From positions 1 to 15,680 of the forward strand of contig DBCJ01000036.1 of assembly GCA_002293005.1 (NCBI GenBank): a stretch of DNA of 15,680 bases, written 5' to 3'. Position 1 is the stretch's first letter; each line of letters starts with the position of its first letter. The translations under genes were made by a program, and so were the position numbers. Below, piece after piece: positions 1-6,294 of this stretch. A model generated the notes under the pieces. The model had not been told where the DNA came from and searched no databases. It was given only the letters and a program-made list of their open reading frames with translations. Origin of the DNA: Ignavibacteria bacterium UBA961 (GTDB lineage Bacteria; Bacteroidota; Ignavibacteria; Kapaibacteriales; UBA961).

Positions 1-299
1 CCGGTTGCAGGATCAATGAAATACGGGAAAACCCAATGGGCCGGATAAAAATATTGTGCCTGAAAGTCGGCAAGAAATGGCATTCCATTGAACATGAATG
101 GATTCCAAAATGGAATCTCTCCCTTTGCAGTCATGGATGCTCCAAAACTTGCCATGGGATATACATACTGTGAAATATCATCCCAGAAATAGGATGAACC
201 AAAAAGAATATCCGAAAAGAATATCATTGTGGTGAGTATCGATATTCCAATGATGAGTGGCCAGGAATATGAACTTGAGGTGGTCGACTTTGTGATCAT
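1..299 (-). CDS. N-terminus of a YfhO-like multi-pass membrane protein (partial)
   Basis: Only the first 99 codons are in the window; the gene runs off the left edge. Reading starts at an ATG at 299. A short hydrophilic head (MITKSTTSSSYSW) is followed by a hydrophobic segment at about residues 14-31 that fits a first membrane helix. The next part has the pattern FWDDISQYVYP, then PFWNPFMFNGMPF and YFYPAHWVFP. Aromatic, proline-rich loops like these after the first helix are typical of large Bacteroidota membrane proteins of the YfhO/glycosyltransferase-C type, which are usually 700-900 residues long and thought to act in cell-envelope glycan assembly. The family call rests on this remembered loop pattern alone. 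The gene is divergent from the GatB/YqeY gene, with 128 bp between the two starts. No convincing promoter was seen on its side. Confidence 0.72.
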   Translation of the reverse strand, partial: MITKSTTSSSYSWPLIIGISILTTMIFFSDILFGSSYFWDDISQYVYPMASFGASMTAKGEIPFWNPFMFNGMPFLADFQAQYFYPAHWVFPYFIDPAT

Positions 300-376
300 T
301 CGAAAAGTCTCATGAATTGTTTGATTGAATGAATCGCAAAATACCCCTTGCAAACTCTTTTTCCAAAGGCTTCTCT

Positions 377-407
377 TTTGTCATGAAGTGTTGAGAGAGT
401 ATTTTTG
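377..407 (+). promoter_or_regulatory. Bacteroidota-type promoter of the GatB/YqeY gene
   Basis: TTTG at 377-380 is followed after exactly 19 bases by TATTTTTG at 400-407. This fits the Bacteroidota housekeeping consensus TTTG-N19-21-TAnnTTTG without a mismatch. Transcription would start at about 412-415, leaving a leader of roughly 15 nt before the ATG at 428. The same arrangement with the same spacing precedes the tRNA-Val gene. Confidence 0.75.
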
Positions 408-417
408 AATAACATTT

Positions 418-421
418 GGAG
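418..421 (+). promoter_or_regulatory. Shine-Dalgarno that sets the GatB/YqeY start
   Basis: GGAG at 418-421 lies 6 nt before the ATG at 428. A TTG at 416 is also in frame, but it overlaps this site, so the ATG at 428 is the better start. Confidence 0.7.
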
Positions 422-427
422 ATAATC

Positions 428-877
428 ATGACATTTGAGCAAAAAATCAATGAGGATTTGAAGGAATCCATGAAGTCGGGCGATAAGCTACGCCTGGAAA
501 CACTTCGTAGTTTACGCGCTTCTATCATTGAATTCAGTAAAAGCGGAACCGGTAAGGACATGTCCGAAGAAGATTCACAGAAGATTCTGTTAAATGCATC
601 AAAGAAGAGAAAAGATGCGATTGAAATGTATAAGCAAGCTGGAAGACAAGATTTATTGGAAAAGGAAGAATCAGAACTTGCAATCATCGCAGCATATTTG
701 CCCGAACAATTATCAGAATCCGAAGTTGTAGACGCACTAAAGTCGATTATTCAGCAAGCTGGTGCGGAAGGTCCGAAAGATATGGGGAAGGTGATGGGGC
801 TTGCGATGAAAGAGCTTCGTGGAAAGGCAGATGGTACACTAGTGCAACAGTGTTTGAAACAATTGCTTCAACCCTAA
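428..877 (+). CDS. GatB/YqeY domain protein
   Basis: This is a 149-residue protein of the YqeY family, the usual length for the stand-alone form. The same fold occurs as the C-terminal tRNA-binding tail of the GatB subunit of the tRNA amidotransferase. The stand-alone proteins are cytoplasmic and their role is unproven; a link to tRNA or translation is usually inferred. Family signs are the start (FEQKINEDLKESMKSGDKLR), the stretch LETLRSLRASIIEF, the helical middle with RKDAIEMYKQAGR, the pattern AIIAAYLPEQLSESE, and the glycine-rich end around MGKVMGLAMKELRGKADG. ATG at 428 is chosen over an in-frame TTG at 416 because GGAG sits 6 nt before it. A good promoter lies just upstream. The stop at 877 is 2 nt before the start of the DUF2256 gene, so the two are co-transcribed. 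Confidence 0.93.
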   Translation: MTFEQKINEDLKESMKSGDKLRLETLRSLRASIIEFSKSGTGKDMSEEDSQKILLNASKKRKDAIEMYKQAGRQDLLEKEESELAIIAAYLPEQLSESEVVDALKSIIQQAGAEGPKDMGKVMGLAMKELRGKADGTLVQQCLKQLLQP

Positions 878-879
878 TC

Positions 880-1023
880 ATGAAAAAACAATTTCTTCCC
901 AGTAAAATGTGCGAGACATGCTCCAGAGAATTTGTCTGGCGAAAAAAATGGGAAAAAGTTTGGGATGAAGTGAAATACTGTTCTGAACGGTGTCGAAATG
1001 AGCGAAAACGAAAAAAGCCCTGA
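880..1023 (+). CDS. DUF2256 domain protein, 47 residues
   Basis: A short gene with the full DUF2256 signature. The protein begins MKKQFLPSKMCETCSREF, continues VWRKKWEKVWDEVKYCSERC and ends in a basic tail (RNERKRKKP). Four cysteines in two pairs (C11 and C14, C34 and C38) form a probable small zinc site, and the tryptophan-rich WRKKW...VW segment between them is the family hallmark. DUF2256 proteins are normally 40-55 residues long, so this one is complete. Their function is not established; the basic, Zn-ribbon-like make-up would suit nucleic-acid binding, which is inference. The gene starts 2 nt after the stop of the GatB/YqeY gene and has no promoter of its own. Its last codons and stop form one arm of a hairpin that serves as terminator for the tRNA-Val gene on the other strand. 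Confidence 0.92.
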   Translation: MKKQFLPSKMCETCSREFVWRKKWEKVWDEVKYCSERCRNERKRKKP

Positions 1024-1035
1024 AATCAGGGCTTT
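1011..1035 (-). terminator. Terminator of tRNA-Val, embedded in the end of the DUF2256 gene
   Basis: AAAGCCCTGA (1014-1023) and TCAGGGCTTT (1026-1035) are perfect inverted repeats. On the minus strand the hairpin is followed by a run of T (complement of A1011-1016), the form of an intrinsic terminator for the tRNA gene that ends at 1043. On the plus strand only three T follow, so it would be weak for the DUF2256 transcript. Confidence 0.75.
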
Positions 1036-1042
1036 AATGTTG

Positions 1043-1117
1043 TGGGCGAAGAGGGATTTGAACCCCCGACATCCTGCTTGTAAGGCAGGCGCTCTGGACC
1101 AGCTGAGCTATTCGCCC
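1043..1117 (-). tRNA. tRNA-Val (anticodon UAC)
   Basis: The 75-nt gene folds into a full cloverleaf on the minus strand. The acceptor stem is GGGCGAA with TTCGCCC and the discriminator is A. The D arm is GCTC/GAGC, the anticodon arm is CCTGC-CTTACAA-GCAGG, and the T arm is GGGGG-TTCAAAT-CCCTC with the usual TTC. The loop places UAC at positions 34-36, which reads GUA and other valine codons. CCA is not encoded: the bases after the discriminator are CAA. A strong Bacteroidota-type promoter lies 15 nt upstream and an intrinsic terminator follows about 8 nt after the 3' end, so it can be made independently of the operon above it. Confidence 0.96.
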
Positions 1118-1132
1118 CCTCAAAAAGAGAGA

Positions 1133-1163
1133 CAAAGATAGGGTATTTTTTCAAAAACACAAA
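1133..1163 (-). promoter_or_regulatory. Bacteroidota-type promoter of tRNA-Val
   Basis: On the minus strand TTTG (complement of 1160-1163) is followed after 19 bases by TATCTTTG (complement of 1133-1140). It matches TTTG-N19-TAnnTTTG exactly. The -7 element ends 15 nt before the tRNA 5' end, which fits a short leader. Confidence 0.8.
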
Positions 1164-1183
1164 TCATTTTCTTTGCAATGATA

Positions 1184-1426
1184 TTATCTCACTGCTTCAA
1201 TGCGCTTTAGAGTCGGAATCCCAGCCAATAACCATCGCTCGACTCCGGCGCGAAGTGTCATTAATTGCATGGGACATTGTGCACACTGACCTAAAAATCG
1301 AACTTCAACCACGCCTATCTGATCTTCATAAGCCACGAATTCAATGTCTCCTCCATCTGCCTGTAAATAAGGTCTTACTTGGTCAAGGATACCTTGAATT
1401 TTTACTATGACTTCTTCTGTATTCAT
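1184..1426 (-). CDS. Nfu/NifU C-terminal domain iron-sulfur scaffold
   Basis: An 80-residue protein consisting only of the NifU C-terminal (Nfu) domain, which holds a transient 4Fe-4S cluster between two monomers and passes it to target enzymes. Key features are LQADGGDIEFV near residues 21-32 and GQCAQCPMQLMTLRAGVE at 46-63, with the cluster cysteines C48 and C51 spaced as CxxC. The ATG at 1426 is used rather than the in-frame TTG at 1429, because its A is the last base of the Mrp stop codon (TGATG), a typical coupled junction. The gene has no Shine-Dalgarno of its own, so translation most likely depends on ribosomes arriving from mrp. It is the last protein gene of the six-gene operon. The family is certain; the choice of client proteins is unknown. 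Confidence 0.94.
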   Translation of the reverse strand: MNTEEVIVKIQGILDQVRPYLQADGGDIEFVAYEDQIGVVEVRFLGQCAQCPMQLMTLRAGVERWLLAGIPTLKRIEAVR

Positions 1427-2514
1427 CAAAGAGTTATTGAAATTGTTTGTGCATTTCTTGATGCATGAGCATTCTTGCGTATCATTGATACAATGGAAGC
1501 AGTGATATCTCGAATGATATCACCTTGAGCCAAATACTCCGGGTTCAATACAACCGGAAATCCATTGTCACCGCCTTCTCTGGTGTCAATAGTGAGTGGA
1601 ACGGCCCCAAGGAAGGGAACGCCGGAATCAGAAGCAACTTGCTCTCCACCACCTTTGCCGAAGATATAGTATTGTTTTTCAGGGGCATCCGGGGGCACGA
1701 AATAACTCATGTTTTCGATGATGCCGAGTATGGTCACATTCACCTTCTTGAACATGCTGATGCTTCTTCGAACATCTGAAACGGAAATTTCTTGAGGTGT
1801 GGTGACAATCACTGCTCCATCAAGTGGAACTCTTTGAGTTAGTGTTAATTGAATATCACCTGTTCCGGGAGGTAAATCAAATACGAGAAAATCCAAATCA
1901 CCCCATGCTATTTGATCCATCAATGTGGTGAAATAGCCGGCGAGCATCGGACCTCTCATGATGGCCGCTTGATCGCGATCCATGATAAAACCGATAGATG
2001 CAATTTTGACGCCATATTGTTCGATTGGAAATCCAATCAAAGCACCTGATTCTGTCTTTTCAGCTTCCATCTGAGCTCCTGCGACGCCATACATCGTAGG
2101 AATGCTCGGTCCATAAATATCTGCGTCAAGAAGTCCGACACTAGCACCTCTTTGTGCAAGTGAAGCCGCTAGATTTGCAGCTATTGTGGATTTTCCTACT
2201 CCACCTTTTCCGGATGATACTGCAATGAGATGCTTTACAGTTGGGAGCACATTTGGATTTGTAGCTCTTGGAGTGATGATCTCACGAACATAAATTCGAA
2301 TTTCATACCCTTCCGAGATGGCAAGAATCTTTTCGCGAATCTCATCTTCAATTACTTTGGCAATCCAATGTACCGGTGGATATAATTCTATATACACAGA
2401 TATGGACATGCCTTCGATTTCTATCGATTTTATTGCATTGAGGTCTTTGAGCGTGATTGCCAAATCAGGATCTAAAACGGAATCTATGGCTTCGCGAATA
2501 ATCTGTTCATTCAT
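1426..2514 (-). CDS. Mrp/NBP35-type P-loop ATPase, cysteine-free
   Basis: A 362-residue Mrp (ApbC) family ATPase, of normal length. Residues 1-80 form a MIP18/DUF59 domain (SVLDPDLAITLKDLN), and residues 95-345 form the ParA/MinD-like ATPase. The deviant Walker A is SSGKGGVGKST (100-110), DADIYGPS comes next, and the switch region is DLPPGTGD (213-220). The family carries and inserts Fe-S clusters using a CxxC pair just after the ENMSYF motif. Here that site reads YFVPPDAPEK (271-280), and there is no cysteine anywhere in the protein. Some Bacteroidota relatives, from memory, also lack the pair. It may act only as an ATP-driven partner for the adjacent Nfu, which has its CxxC; this is inference. 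The start ATG overlaps the end of the epimerase gene by 8 nt, and its stop overlaps the Nfu start by 1 nt. Confidence 0.95.
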   Translation of the reverse strand: MNEQIIREAIDSVLDPDLAITLKDLNAIKSIEIEGMSISVYIELYPPVHWIAKVIEDEIREKILAISEGYEIRIYVREIITPRATNPNVLPTVKHLIAVSSGKGGVGKSTIAANLAASLAQRGASVGLLDADIYGPSIPTMYGVAGAQMEAEKTESGALIGFPIEQYGVKIASIGFIMDRDQAAIMRGPMLAGYFTTLMDQIAWGDLDFLVFDLPPGTGDIQLTLTQRVPLDGAVIVTTPQEISVSDVRRSISMFKKVNVTILGIIENMSYFVPPDAPEKQYYIFGKGGGEQVASDSGVPFLGAVPLTIDTREGGDNGFPVVLNPEYLAQGDIIRDITASIVSMIRKNAHASRNAQTISITL

Positions 2515-2926
2515 GTGTTTCGGTATTGTTTGGTTGACAAAATTCCATTAATACTCCGCCAGTTGAACTCGGATGTAAAAATGCGATTTGCATATCATGT
2601 GCACCGGGAACCGGTATCTGATTGATGAGTCTAATGCCATGTTTTTCAGCATGCGACAAATCATCTTCAATTGCATTTGATGTGAATGCTATGTGGTGAA
2701 TTCCTTCGCCTCTTTTTGCTATGAATTGCGCGATGGGTGAATCATCGGAAATTGCGGCAGTGAGTTCAATCAAAACACCATTGAGTGAGAATGATGCTAT
2801 GCGAACTTTCTGCATTTCGATTGTTTCTTCATGGAATTGTTCAACTCTGAACAATTGCGCATAGCGTTGTTTGCTTACTTCAAGATCTTTGACAGCAATT
2901 CCGATATGATTGATTCCTTGTAGCAT
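2507..2926 (-). CDS. mce: Methylmalonyl-CoA epimerase
   Basis: A 139-residue glyoxalase-fold (VOC) protein. It interconverts the (2S) and (2R) forms of methylmalonyl-CoA, linking propionyl-CoA (from valine, isoleucine, odd-chain fatty acids) to succinyl-CoA in the cytoplasm. The start LQGINHIGIAVKDLE and the second half GEGIHHIAFTSNAIEDDL give the two beta-alpha-beta-beta-beta repeats. Likely metal ligands are H7, H78 and E128 (in GGVLMEFCQ), with a fourth from Q39 or E54 in the region between. Length and ligand order fit the family. The start overlaps the stop of the nucleotidyltransferase gene by one base (TGATG), and its end overlaps mrp by 8 nt, so the three are translated in tandem. The mutase and propionyl-CoA carboxylase that would complete the pathway are not in this window. 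Confidence 0.92.
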   Translation of the reverse strand: MLQGINHIGIAVKDLEVSKQRYAQLFRVEQFHEETIEMQKVRIASFSLNGVLIELTAAISDDSPIAQFIAKRGEGIHHIAFTSNAIEDDLSHAEKHGIRLINQIPVPGAHDMQIAFLHPSSTGGVLMEFCQPNNTETHE

Positions 2927-3687
2927 CAGCGATTATCCTTTTGCATGGCAGCATAAACTTCTTCAGCAGATGCCAATTCCTGCAATGTGTTTATACCCAT
3001 GAATTCAGTGGAATTCAAAGAGGGAATGGCATAGACTTGTTTCTGTTGACCATGAAGATATGCTATGATATCAGTCAAATAATATTCTCCTTGAGCATTG
3101 GCATTTGATATATTTCCGAGTGCTTCAAAGAGAGAAAGGGAGTTGACCAAAAACATTCCCGTATTGATTTCTTGAATTCCTTTTTGTGATTCATTAGCAT
3201 CTTTTTCTTCGACAATGCCAAAGAAATCACCTGAAGCGGTTCGAAGTATGCGACCATATCCTTTAGGTTCGTCAAGAAAAGTCGTAACCGTAATTGCATC
3301 AGGAATTGTAGGAAGATTCTCTGATTGAATCAGTAATTCTGAAAGTGTTTTTGTTTGTATGAGTGGTGTATCGCCGGTGAGAATCAATACATGACCCGTG
3401 AAATTCTTCAATCGTTCATTGGCCTGCATCACTGCATGACCGGTTCCCAATTGTTCTGTTTGATACACAGGAGTTAATCCATTGAAATGAGCATCAAGAT
3501 ACTCTTCGACCATTTCTTTCTTGAATCCAATCACAGGAATGATATGCTGTGGAGCCAAGGGTAGTATTGCATCAATCACATGTCCAAGGAGAGGTTTCCC
3601 TGCGAGTTCGGCCATGACTTTGGGTTTGTCCGTCAGGCCCATTCTGGTGCCTTTGCCGGCGGCAAGTATAATGATTGCTAATTCCAT
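2926..3687 (-). CDS. GlmU-type sugar nucleotidyltransferase, single domain
   Basis: A 253-residue protein with only the N-terminal pyrophosphorylase half of GlmU. This half makes UDP-GlcNAc from GlcNAc-1-phosphate and UTP for peptidoglycan and lipopolysaccharide. Signature motifs are ILAAGKGTRMG (residues 7-17) with KPKVM, YQTEQLGTGHAVMQA (75-89), LTGDTPLI (103-110, metal-binding D106), GYGRILR (143-149), EEKDA and EINTGMF (173-179). The end retains the EFMGINTLQELASAEEVY segment, matching the last helix region of GlmU's first domain. The left-handed beta-helix acetyltransferase half (about 200 residues in full GlmU) is absent, and the gene stops cleanly into mce. The ATG at 3687 (2 nt after the panD stop) is preferred over a TTG at 3693 inside that stop overlap. 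A related specificity within the family (another sugar-1-phosphate) cannot be excluded. Confidence 0.88.
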   Translation of the reverse strand: MELAIIILAAGKGTRMGLTDKPKVMAELAGKPLLGHVIDAILPLAPQHIIPVIGFKKEMVEEYLDAHFNGLTPVYQTEQLGTGHAVMQANERLKNFTGHVLILTGDTPLIQTKTLSELLIQSENLPTIPDAITVTTFLDEPKGYGRILRTASGDFFGIVEEKDANESQKGIQEINTGMFLVNSLSLFEALGNISNANAQGEYYLTDIIAYLHGQQKQVYAIPSLNSTEFMGINTLQELASAEEVYAAMQKDNR

Positions 3688-3689
3688 GA

Positions 3690-4079
3690 TCAACCATGCA
3701 TGATTGTATTTGCTTCAACGATATGTGATGTCTCTAAGATTTCATTGCGTTCATTCACCAAAACAATTGTTGGAGCATAATCTTTTGCTTCTTCTTGAGA
3801 CATCGTAGCATAACTAATGATGATGATGCGATCGCCTATGACGCCTTTTCGGGCAGCGGCACCATTCATACAAATGGTCTTGCTTCCTCTTTCACCGGGT
3901 ATGACATATGTCTCCAATCGTTCGCCATTATTGATATTAACAATGGCAACTTTTTCATATGGCAATAAGTCCGCGGCATCCATGAGATCAAGATCTATGG
4001 TGAGACTGCCTTCATAATGCAATTCTGCTTGCGTTATGGTGGCACGATGTATTTTCGATTTAAACATTATGCGCTGCAT
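3690..4079 (-). CDS. panD: Aspartate 1-decarboxylase
   Basis: A 129-residue PanD. It decarboxylates aspartate to beta-alanine, the precursor of pantothenate and coenzyme A. The proenzyme cuts itself between G24 and S25 (LHYEGSLTID), and S25 becomes the pyruvoyl group. Other active-site residues sit at the textbook positions once translation starts at the ATG at 4079: K9, H11, R54, T57 and Y58 (GERLETY). GERGSKTICMNGAAARKG follows. In-frame reading can begin at a TTG at 4115, but that would shift all this numbering by twelve and overlap the E1 gene, whereas the ATG has AGAGGA 7 nt upstream. It lies 32 nt after the E1 gene and 2 nt before the GlmU-like gene, in the same operon. Function is certain. 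Confidence 0.96.
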   Translation of the reverse strand: MQRIMFKSKIHRATITQAELHYEGSLTIDLDLMDAADLLPYEKVAIVNINNGERLETYVIPGERGSKTICMNGAAARKGVIGDRIIIISYATMSQEEAKDYAPTIVLVNERNEILETSHIVEANTIMHG

Positions 4080-4086
4080 TGCGCAA

Positions 4087-4092
4087 TCCTCT
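4087..4092 (-). promoter_or_regulatory. Shine-Dalgarno that sets the panD start
   Basis: AGAGGA on the minus strand lies 7 nt before the ATG at 4079. It supports this start over the upstream in-frame TTG at 4115. Confidence 0.7.
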
Positions 4093-4111
4093 GTAATGAT
4101 GATAGTTCGGT

Positions 4112-6163
4112 TCAAAAACGCAGTAGCTGTTCCAATCGTTCCTTGATGAGTTGCGTTGTTGGAATAACAGCATCCATTAATTGTTTGTTATATGGTATTG
4201 GAATATCCGGCGTAGCAAGACGCATCACGGGTGCATCCAAAAATGCAAATGCCTCTTCGGTGATGGTGGCCGCTATTTCAGCTCCAAAGCCCGCGGTAAT
4301 TGCATCTTCATGAGCAATCATGCAATGACCTGTCTTCTTGACTGATTTCAAAACACAATCTCTGTCCCATGGACTGATTGTTCTCAAATCGATGATTTCC
4401 AGTGAATACTCGCTTAATTGCTTTTGAACTTCCAGAATGCGATGTACCATTTCACCCCAAGTGACGATGGTAGCATCTGTTCCTTCGCTTAAAACATTGG
4501 CCACACCGAATGGAACAATATGATGATCGCCGGGATAATTACCTCTACCTGGAAGCGTATCGAGAAGATTTCTATGCTCTAAGAATACTGTCGGGTCATT
4601 TCCACGAATGGCAGATCGCAATAAACCAACTGCATCTTGAATCGTACTTGGAAATGCTATGCGCCAGCCGATTGTATGAGCAAAAATAGCCTCACCTGAA
4701 ACACTATGCCATGGATCGCCAACAACTTTGCTATGGCCAACAGGTATGCGGACTACAAATGGACAAGCGAATGTATTATTTGTTCTCCAACGAACTGTTC
4801 CCGCATCATTGAATTGCTCCATTGCTGGATCAAGATATTTTCTGAACTGTATTTCAGGAACTGGCATCAAGCCGGCATAGGCAAGTCCGAGCGAGCGTCC
4901 AATTATTCCTTCTTCGGAAAGGGAAGTGTCGAATACTCTGTCAGCACCATGCTTGAGTTGTAAGTCAATCGTGGCTCCATGCACCCCGCCTTTTGCTCCA
5001 ACATCTTCACCGAAAATGATCAATCGTTGATTGCTCATAAGTTCGGTATCTAGTGTTTTTCTAATGCCTTCAATGAAATTCATGCGTTTCTGTTCACTTT
5101 CCTCGGGCAAAGAGTGCAATCGAACATTTTCCGGTGCAAGTCCACCTATTTTTTGATTGACTCCATCATGAAATACATGATTGAGTATTCCTTCGGATGT
5201 TGGAATAGGTTGTGCAAGTGCTTTTTCTAAACCTGCGCGAACTTGTGTTTCACAATCAGCAAATAAGGTGTCCCACTCTTTTTCTTTTATGAATTTCTTT
5301 TTGATAAGAAATCTTTTGATTGAATGTAGAGGATCTCGCTCCAAATCCTTCTTTTTCTGTTTTTCTGATTTATATGTTTGGGTGTCTTTTCCTGAATGTC
5401 CGCAAATCCTTGGTACATCAAGTCTTATGAGAATAGGTGACTTTCGTTTGCGGGCATGTTCAATTGCATCATGAATCAATTCAGCTGCTTCTTCAGGATC
5501 AGTTCCATCGCCTTCCAAGATCAATAGATTGGAAAATGCAGCTAAATTATGGGCAATGTTTGAGCCGGGAGTTTGATAATCGCCTGTTACGGAAATACCG
5601 TAATTATTGTCTTCAATGAAGAAAATCATCGGAAAATTCTGCGTTGTGGCGATTGTCAATGCAGACCAAAAACCATTCGTTGCACATGAAGCATCTCCGC
5701 CAAGAGCAACGGCAATCGATTCATTCCAATCATCTTCTTCCAATACGGTTGATCTATAGACCGCGGCTTGAGCCCAACCGACAGCAGGTGTATATTGAGC
5801 GCCAACATCACCGCTTGCAGGCATTATAGTAACACCATTTCTTGGAGGAAGATGATGTACAACCCCAATATCACGGCCACCATTCAGACTTCCTGCATTT
5901 GAAATCGGACCCGCAAAAGCCTCTTCGATGGTCATACCTGCAGCTAACACGAATGGTCTGGAGCGATAATATACTGTAGCACCATCATGCGGATTGTTCA
6001 TGAAATGAGCCAGTATGATCTGTCCTAATTCATGACCTTTTGAAGAAAACTGATAAAGAACCTTGCCTGATGGAGCAAGTTCACTTTCCTCTATGGTATC
6101 AATTAGTCGGGAAATGACAAGGTTTTTGGCAATTCCAATCCAATCTTCTTTGGTGATATTCAT
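4112..6163 (-). CDS. Fused alpha-beta E1 of a 2-oxoacid dehydrogenase (branched-chain type)
   Basis: A 683-residue thiamine-diphosphate enzyme that decarboxylates a 2-oxoacid and passes the acyl group to the lipoyl E2. The first half (about 1-330) is an E1-alpha: YYRSRPFVLAAGM (65-77), GGDASCATNGFWSAL (155-169) and EDNNYGIS (184-191) form the ThDP-binding motif, and CGHSGKDTQTYKS (254-266) corresponds to the phosphorylation loop of mammalian E1. The second half (about 355-683) is an E1-beta: IFGEDVGAKGGVHGAT (383-398), IIDLRTISPWD (590-600), AHEDAITAGFGAEIAA (617-632). Alpha and beta are separate genes in most bacteria; the fused form is common in Bacteroidota. The beta-half motifs look branched-chain-like, but pyruvate or broad specificity cannot be ruled out. 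It is the first gene of the six-gene operon, while E2 and E3 are elsewhere. The ATG at 6163 is the natural start. Confidence 0.93.
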   Translation of the reverse strand: MNITKEDWIGIAKNLVISRLIDTIEESELAPSGKVLYQFSSKGHELGQIILAHFMNNPHDGATVYYRSRPFVLAAGMTIEEAFAGPISNAGSLNGGRDIGVVHHLPPRNGVTIMPASGDVGAQYTPAVGWAQAAVYRSTVLEEDDWNESIAVALGGDASCATNGFWSALTIATTQNFPMIFFIEDNNYGISVTGDYQTPGSNIAHNLAAFSNLLILEGDGTDPEEAAELIHDAIEHARKRKSPILIRLDVPRICGHSGKDTQTYKSEKQKKKDLERDPLHSIKRFLIKKKFIKEKEWDTLFADCETQVRAGLEKALAQPIPTSEGILNHVFHDGVNQKIGGLAPENVRLHSLPEESEQKRMNFIEGIRKTLDTELMSNQRLIIFGEDVGAKGGVHGATIDLQLKHGADRVFDTSLSEEGIIGRSLGLAYAGLMPVPEIQFRKYLDPAMEQFNDAGTVRWRTNNTFACPFVVRIPVGHSKVVGDPWHSVSGEAIFAHTIGWRIAFPSTIQDAVGLLRSAIRGNDPTVFLEHRNLLDTLPGRGNYPGDHHIVPFGVANVLSEGTDATIVTWGEMVHRILEVQKQLSEYSLEIIDLRTISPWDRDCVLKSVKKTGHCMIAHEDAITAGFGAEIAATITEEAFAFLDAPVMRLATPDIPIPYNKQLMDAVIPTTQLIKERLEQLLRF

Positions 6164-6198
6164 ATTATATTGAATGTTATGTCAAGAATTGAGACTTG

Positions 6199-6206
6199 CA
6201 AAATTA
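6199..6206 (-). promoter_or_regulatory. Possible -7 element for the six-gene operon
   Basis: TAATTTTG on the minus strand matches TAnnTTTG, 35 nt before the E1 start. No TTTG stands 19-21 bases upstream, so this is a weak candidate. It is listed because a promoter is expected somewhere in this 187-bp divergent gap. Confidence 0.3.
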
Positions 6207-6294
6207 CAAATACTCGGACTTTGTTTCATGGACTTATTATTGACATTCTTGAATTAAAGTGACATAATTGCATGAACATGCTGTATCATTTCCC

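Noticed and set aside
310..687. 125-codon open frame on the minus strand over the GatB/YqeY gene
   Set aside because: It lies opposite a clear family member, its translation has no recognisable motif, and it is Ser/Phe-rich as expected of an antisense shadow.
1141..1183. Possible weak terminator between nfu and tRNA-Val (ATCATT/AATGAT on the minus strand)
   Set aside because: The stem is only six A/T-rich pairs and the T-rich tail is interrupted. The operon may read through to the hairpin at 1011-1035.
3817..4313. Plus-strand open frames (66 and 98 codons) opposite panD and the E1 gene
   Set aside because: Antisense shadows of certain genes, with no start signals or motifs.
6164..6190. TTGACA-like and TATAAT-like words close to the E1 start on the minus strand
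   Set aside because: They are only about 10 bases apart, too close for a -35/-10 pair, and the organism seems to use the TAnnTTTG type.
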